Below are positions 5,125-5,490 of a stretch of DNA of 5,490 nt, piece after piece; the first letter of the stretch is position 1; every line of letters starts with the position of its first letter. The DNA is from Thiotrichaceae bacterium (GTDB taxonomy: Bacteria > Pseudomonadota > Gammaproteobacteria > Thiotrichales > Thiotrichaceae). The DNA lies in NCBI GenBank assembly GCA_027030285.1, contig JALVFC010000571.1, positions 1 through 5,490 of the forward strand, read 5' to 3'. The notes beneath the pieces were generated by a model that saw nothing but the letters and a program-made list of their open reading frames with translations, searched no databases and was not told where the DNA came from. The translations under genes were made by a program, and so were the position numbers.

Positions 5125-5490
5125 ATGAACAAAACACAGCAAGAACGCTACGCCAGACAAATCCGCCTGCCACAAATATCCAAAAAGGGACAACAAAAGT
5201 TGCTGGATGCCAGTGTGCTGATTATCGGCATGGGTGGGCTGGGCTCTCCAGCTGCCATGTATCTGGCAGCCGCAGGCATAGGACATCTGATCATCAGTGA
5301 CTACGACCAGGTTGAAGCATCCAACCTGCAACGCCAGATTATCCACCGTGAACAGGACATAGGTGAACTCAAAGCCTTCTCAGCCAAACGCACACTGACT
5401 GAAATAAACTCCGACTGTCAGGTGGAAGCCATCGACTGGCAACTGGACGATAATGAACTTGAAACCCACATCAAGCAGGCTGACCTGGTG
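5125..5490 (+). CDS. moeB: ThiF/MoeB/HesA-family E1-like adenylyltransferase (5' part, runs off the window)
   Basis: The first 122 residues of an E1-like enzyme are present; the gene continues beyond the window end. Visible motifs are RYARQ (8-12), the nucleotide-binding GMGGLG (35-40) with SP following, the acidic end of the second strand SDYDQVE (58-64), and NLQRQ (67-71) with the ATP-contacting arginine, then HR--DIG--K (74-83). Order and spacing follow E. coli MoeB closely, and the full protein is expected to be about 250 residues, or longer with a rhodanese domain. The enzyme adenylates the C-terminal glycine of a MoaD/ThiS-like carrier, presumably the one at 4328. The catalytic and zinc-binding cysteines lie in the missing part. 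Assignment to MoeB rather than ThiF or HesA rests on operon context. The start is ATG 5125, the residue set expected for the family N-terminus. Confidence 0.9.
   Translation, partial: MNKTQQERYARQIRLPQISKKGQQKLLDASVLIIGMGGLGSPAAMYLAAAGIGHLIISDYDQVEASNLQRQIIHREQDIGELKAFSAKRTLTEINSDCQVEAIDWQLDDNELETHIKQADLV

Overview
The window (5,490 bases, moderate GC) looks like a proteobacterial chromosome segment. The DsrC/TusE-type protein and the aldehyde oxidoreductase operon suggest a gammaproteobacterium or betaproteobacterium, possibly one with sulfur metabolism. No marker gene is present, so this placement is an inference. All recognised genes lie on the + strand.

Layout: 1-179 is a non-coding leader with a candidate promoter and small repeats. 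180-521 encodes a small DsrC/TusE-family protein whose C-terminal arm keeps one cysteine (CysB position) but has lost the penultimate CysA. 522-684 is intergenic, with a strong 13-bp stem-loop and a possible promoter. From 685 onward a tight operon encodes a tungsten-type aldehyde oxidoreductase of the three-subunit AorABC kind: a 16-cysteine ferredoxin-like subunit (685-1167), the tungsten-bis-pyranopterin/[4Fe-4S] catalytic subunit (1178-3037) and an FAD/NAD(P)H oxidoreductase subunit (3049-4302). Next come a MoaD-like ubiquitin-fold sulfur carrier ending in Gly-Gly (4328-4576), a 101-residue protein of unknown family ending in Gly-Gly-Gly (4580-4885), and the 5' part of a ThiF/MoeB/HesA-type E1-like adenylyltransferase (5125 to the window end, incomplete).

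How the genes work together: AorB should oxidise aldehydes to acids, or run in reverse. AorA would relay electrons through four [4Fe-4S] clusters, and AorC would exchange them with NAD(P). The MoaD-like and MoeB-like genes probably form a dedicated activation and sulfur-carrier pair for the tungsten pyranopterin cofactor. The 101-aa protein sits between the two and may belong to the same maturation step.

The most notable non-gene feature is a 237-bp palindromic element at 4886-5122. It has perfect 18-bp terminal inverted repeats, is flanked by TAA on both sides, and shows no transposase. It sits exactly at what can be reconstructed as a TAATG stop-start overlap between the 101-aa gene and the moeB-like gene. 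It therefore separates two formerly coupled genes without damaging either reading frame, and its right terminal repeat supplies a new Shine-Dalgarno sequence. It looks like a MITE (non-autonomous insertion element).
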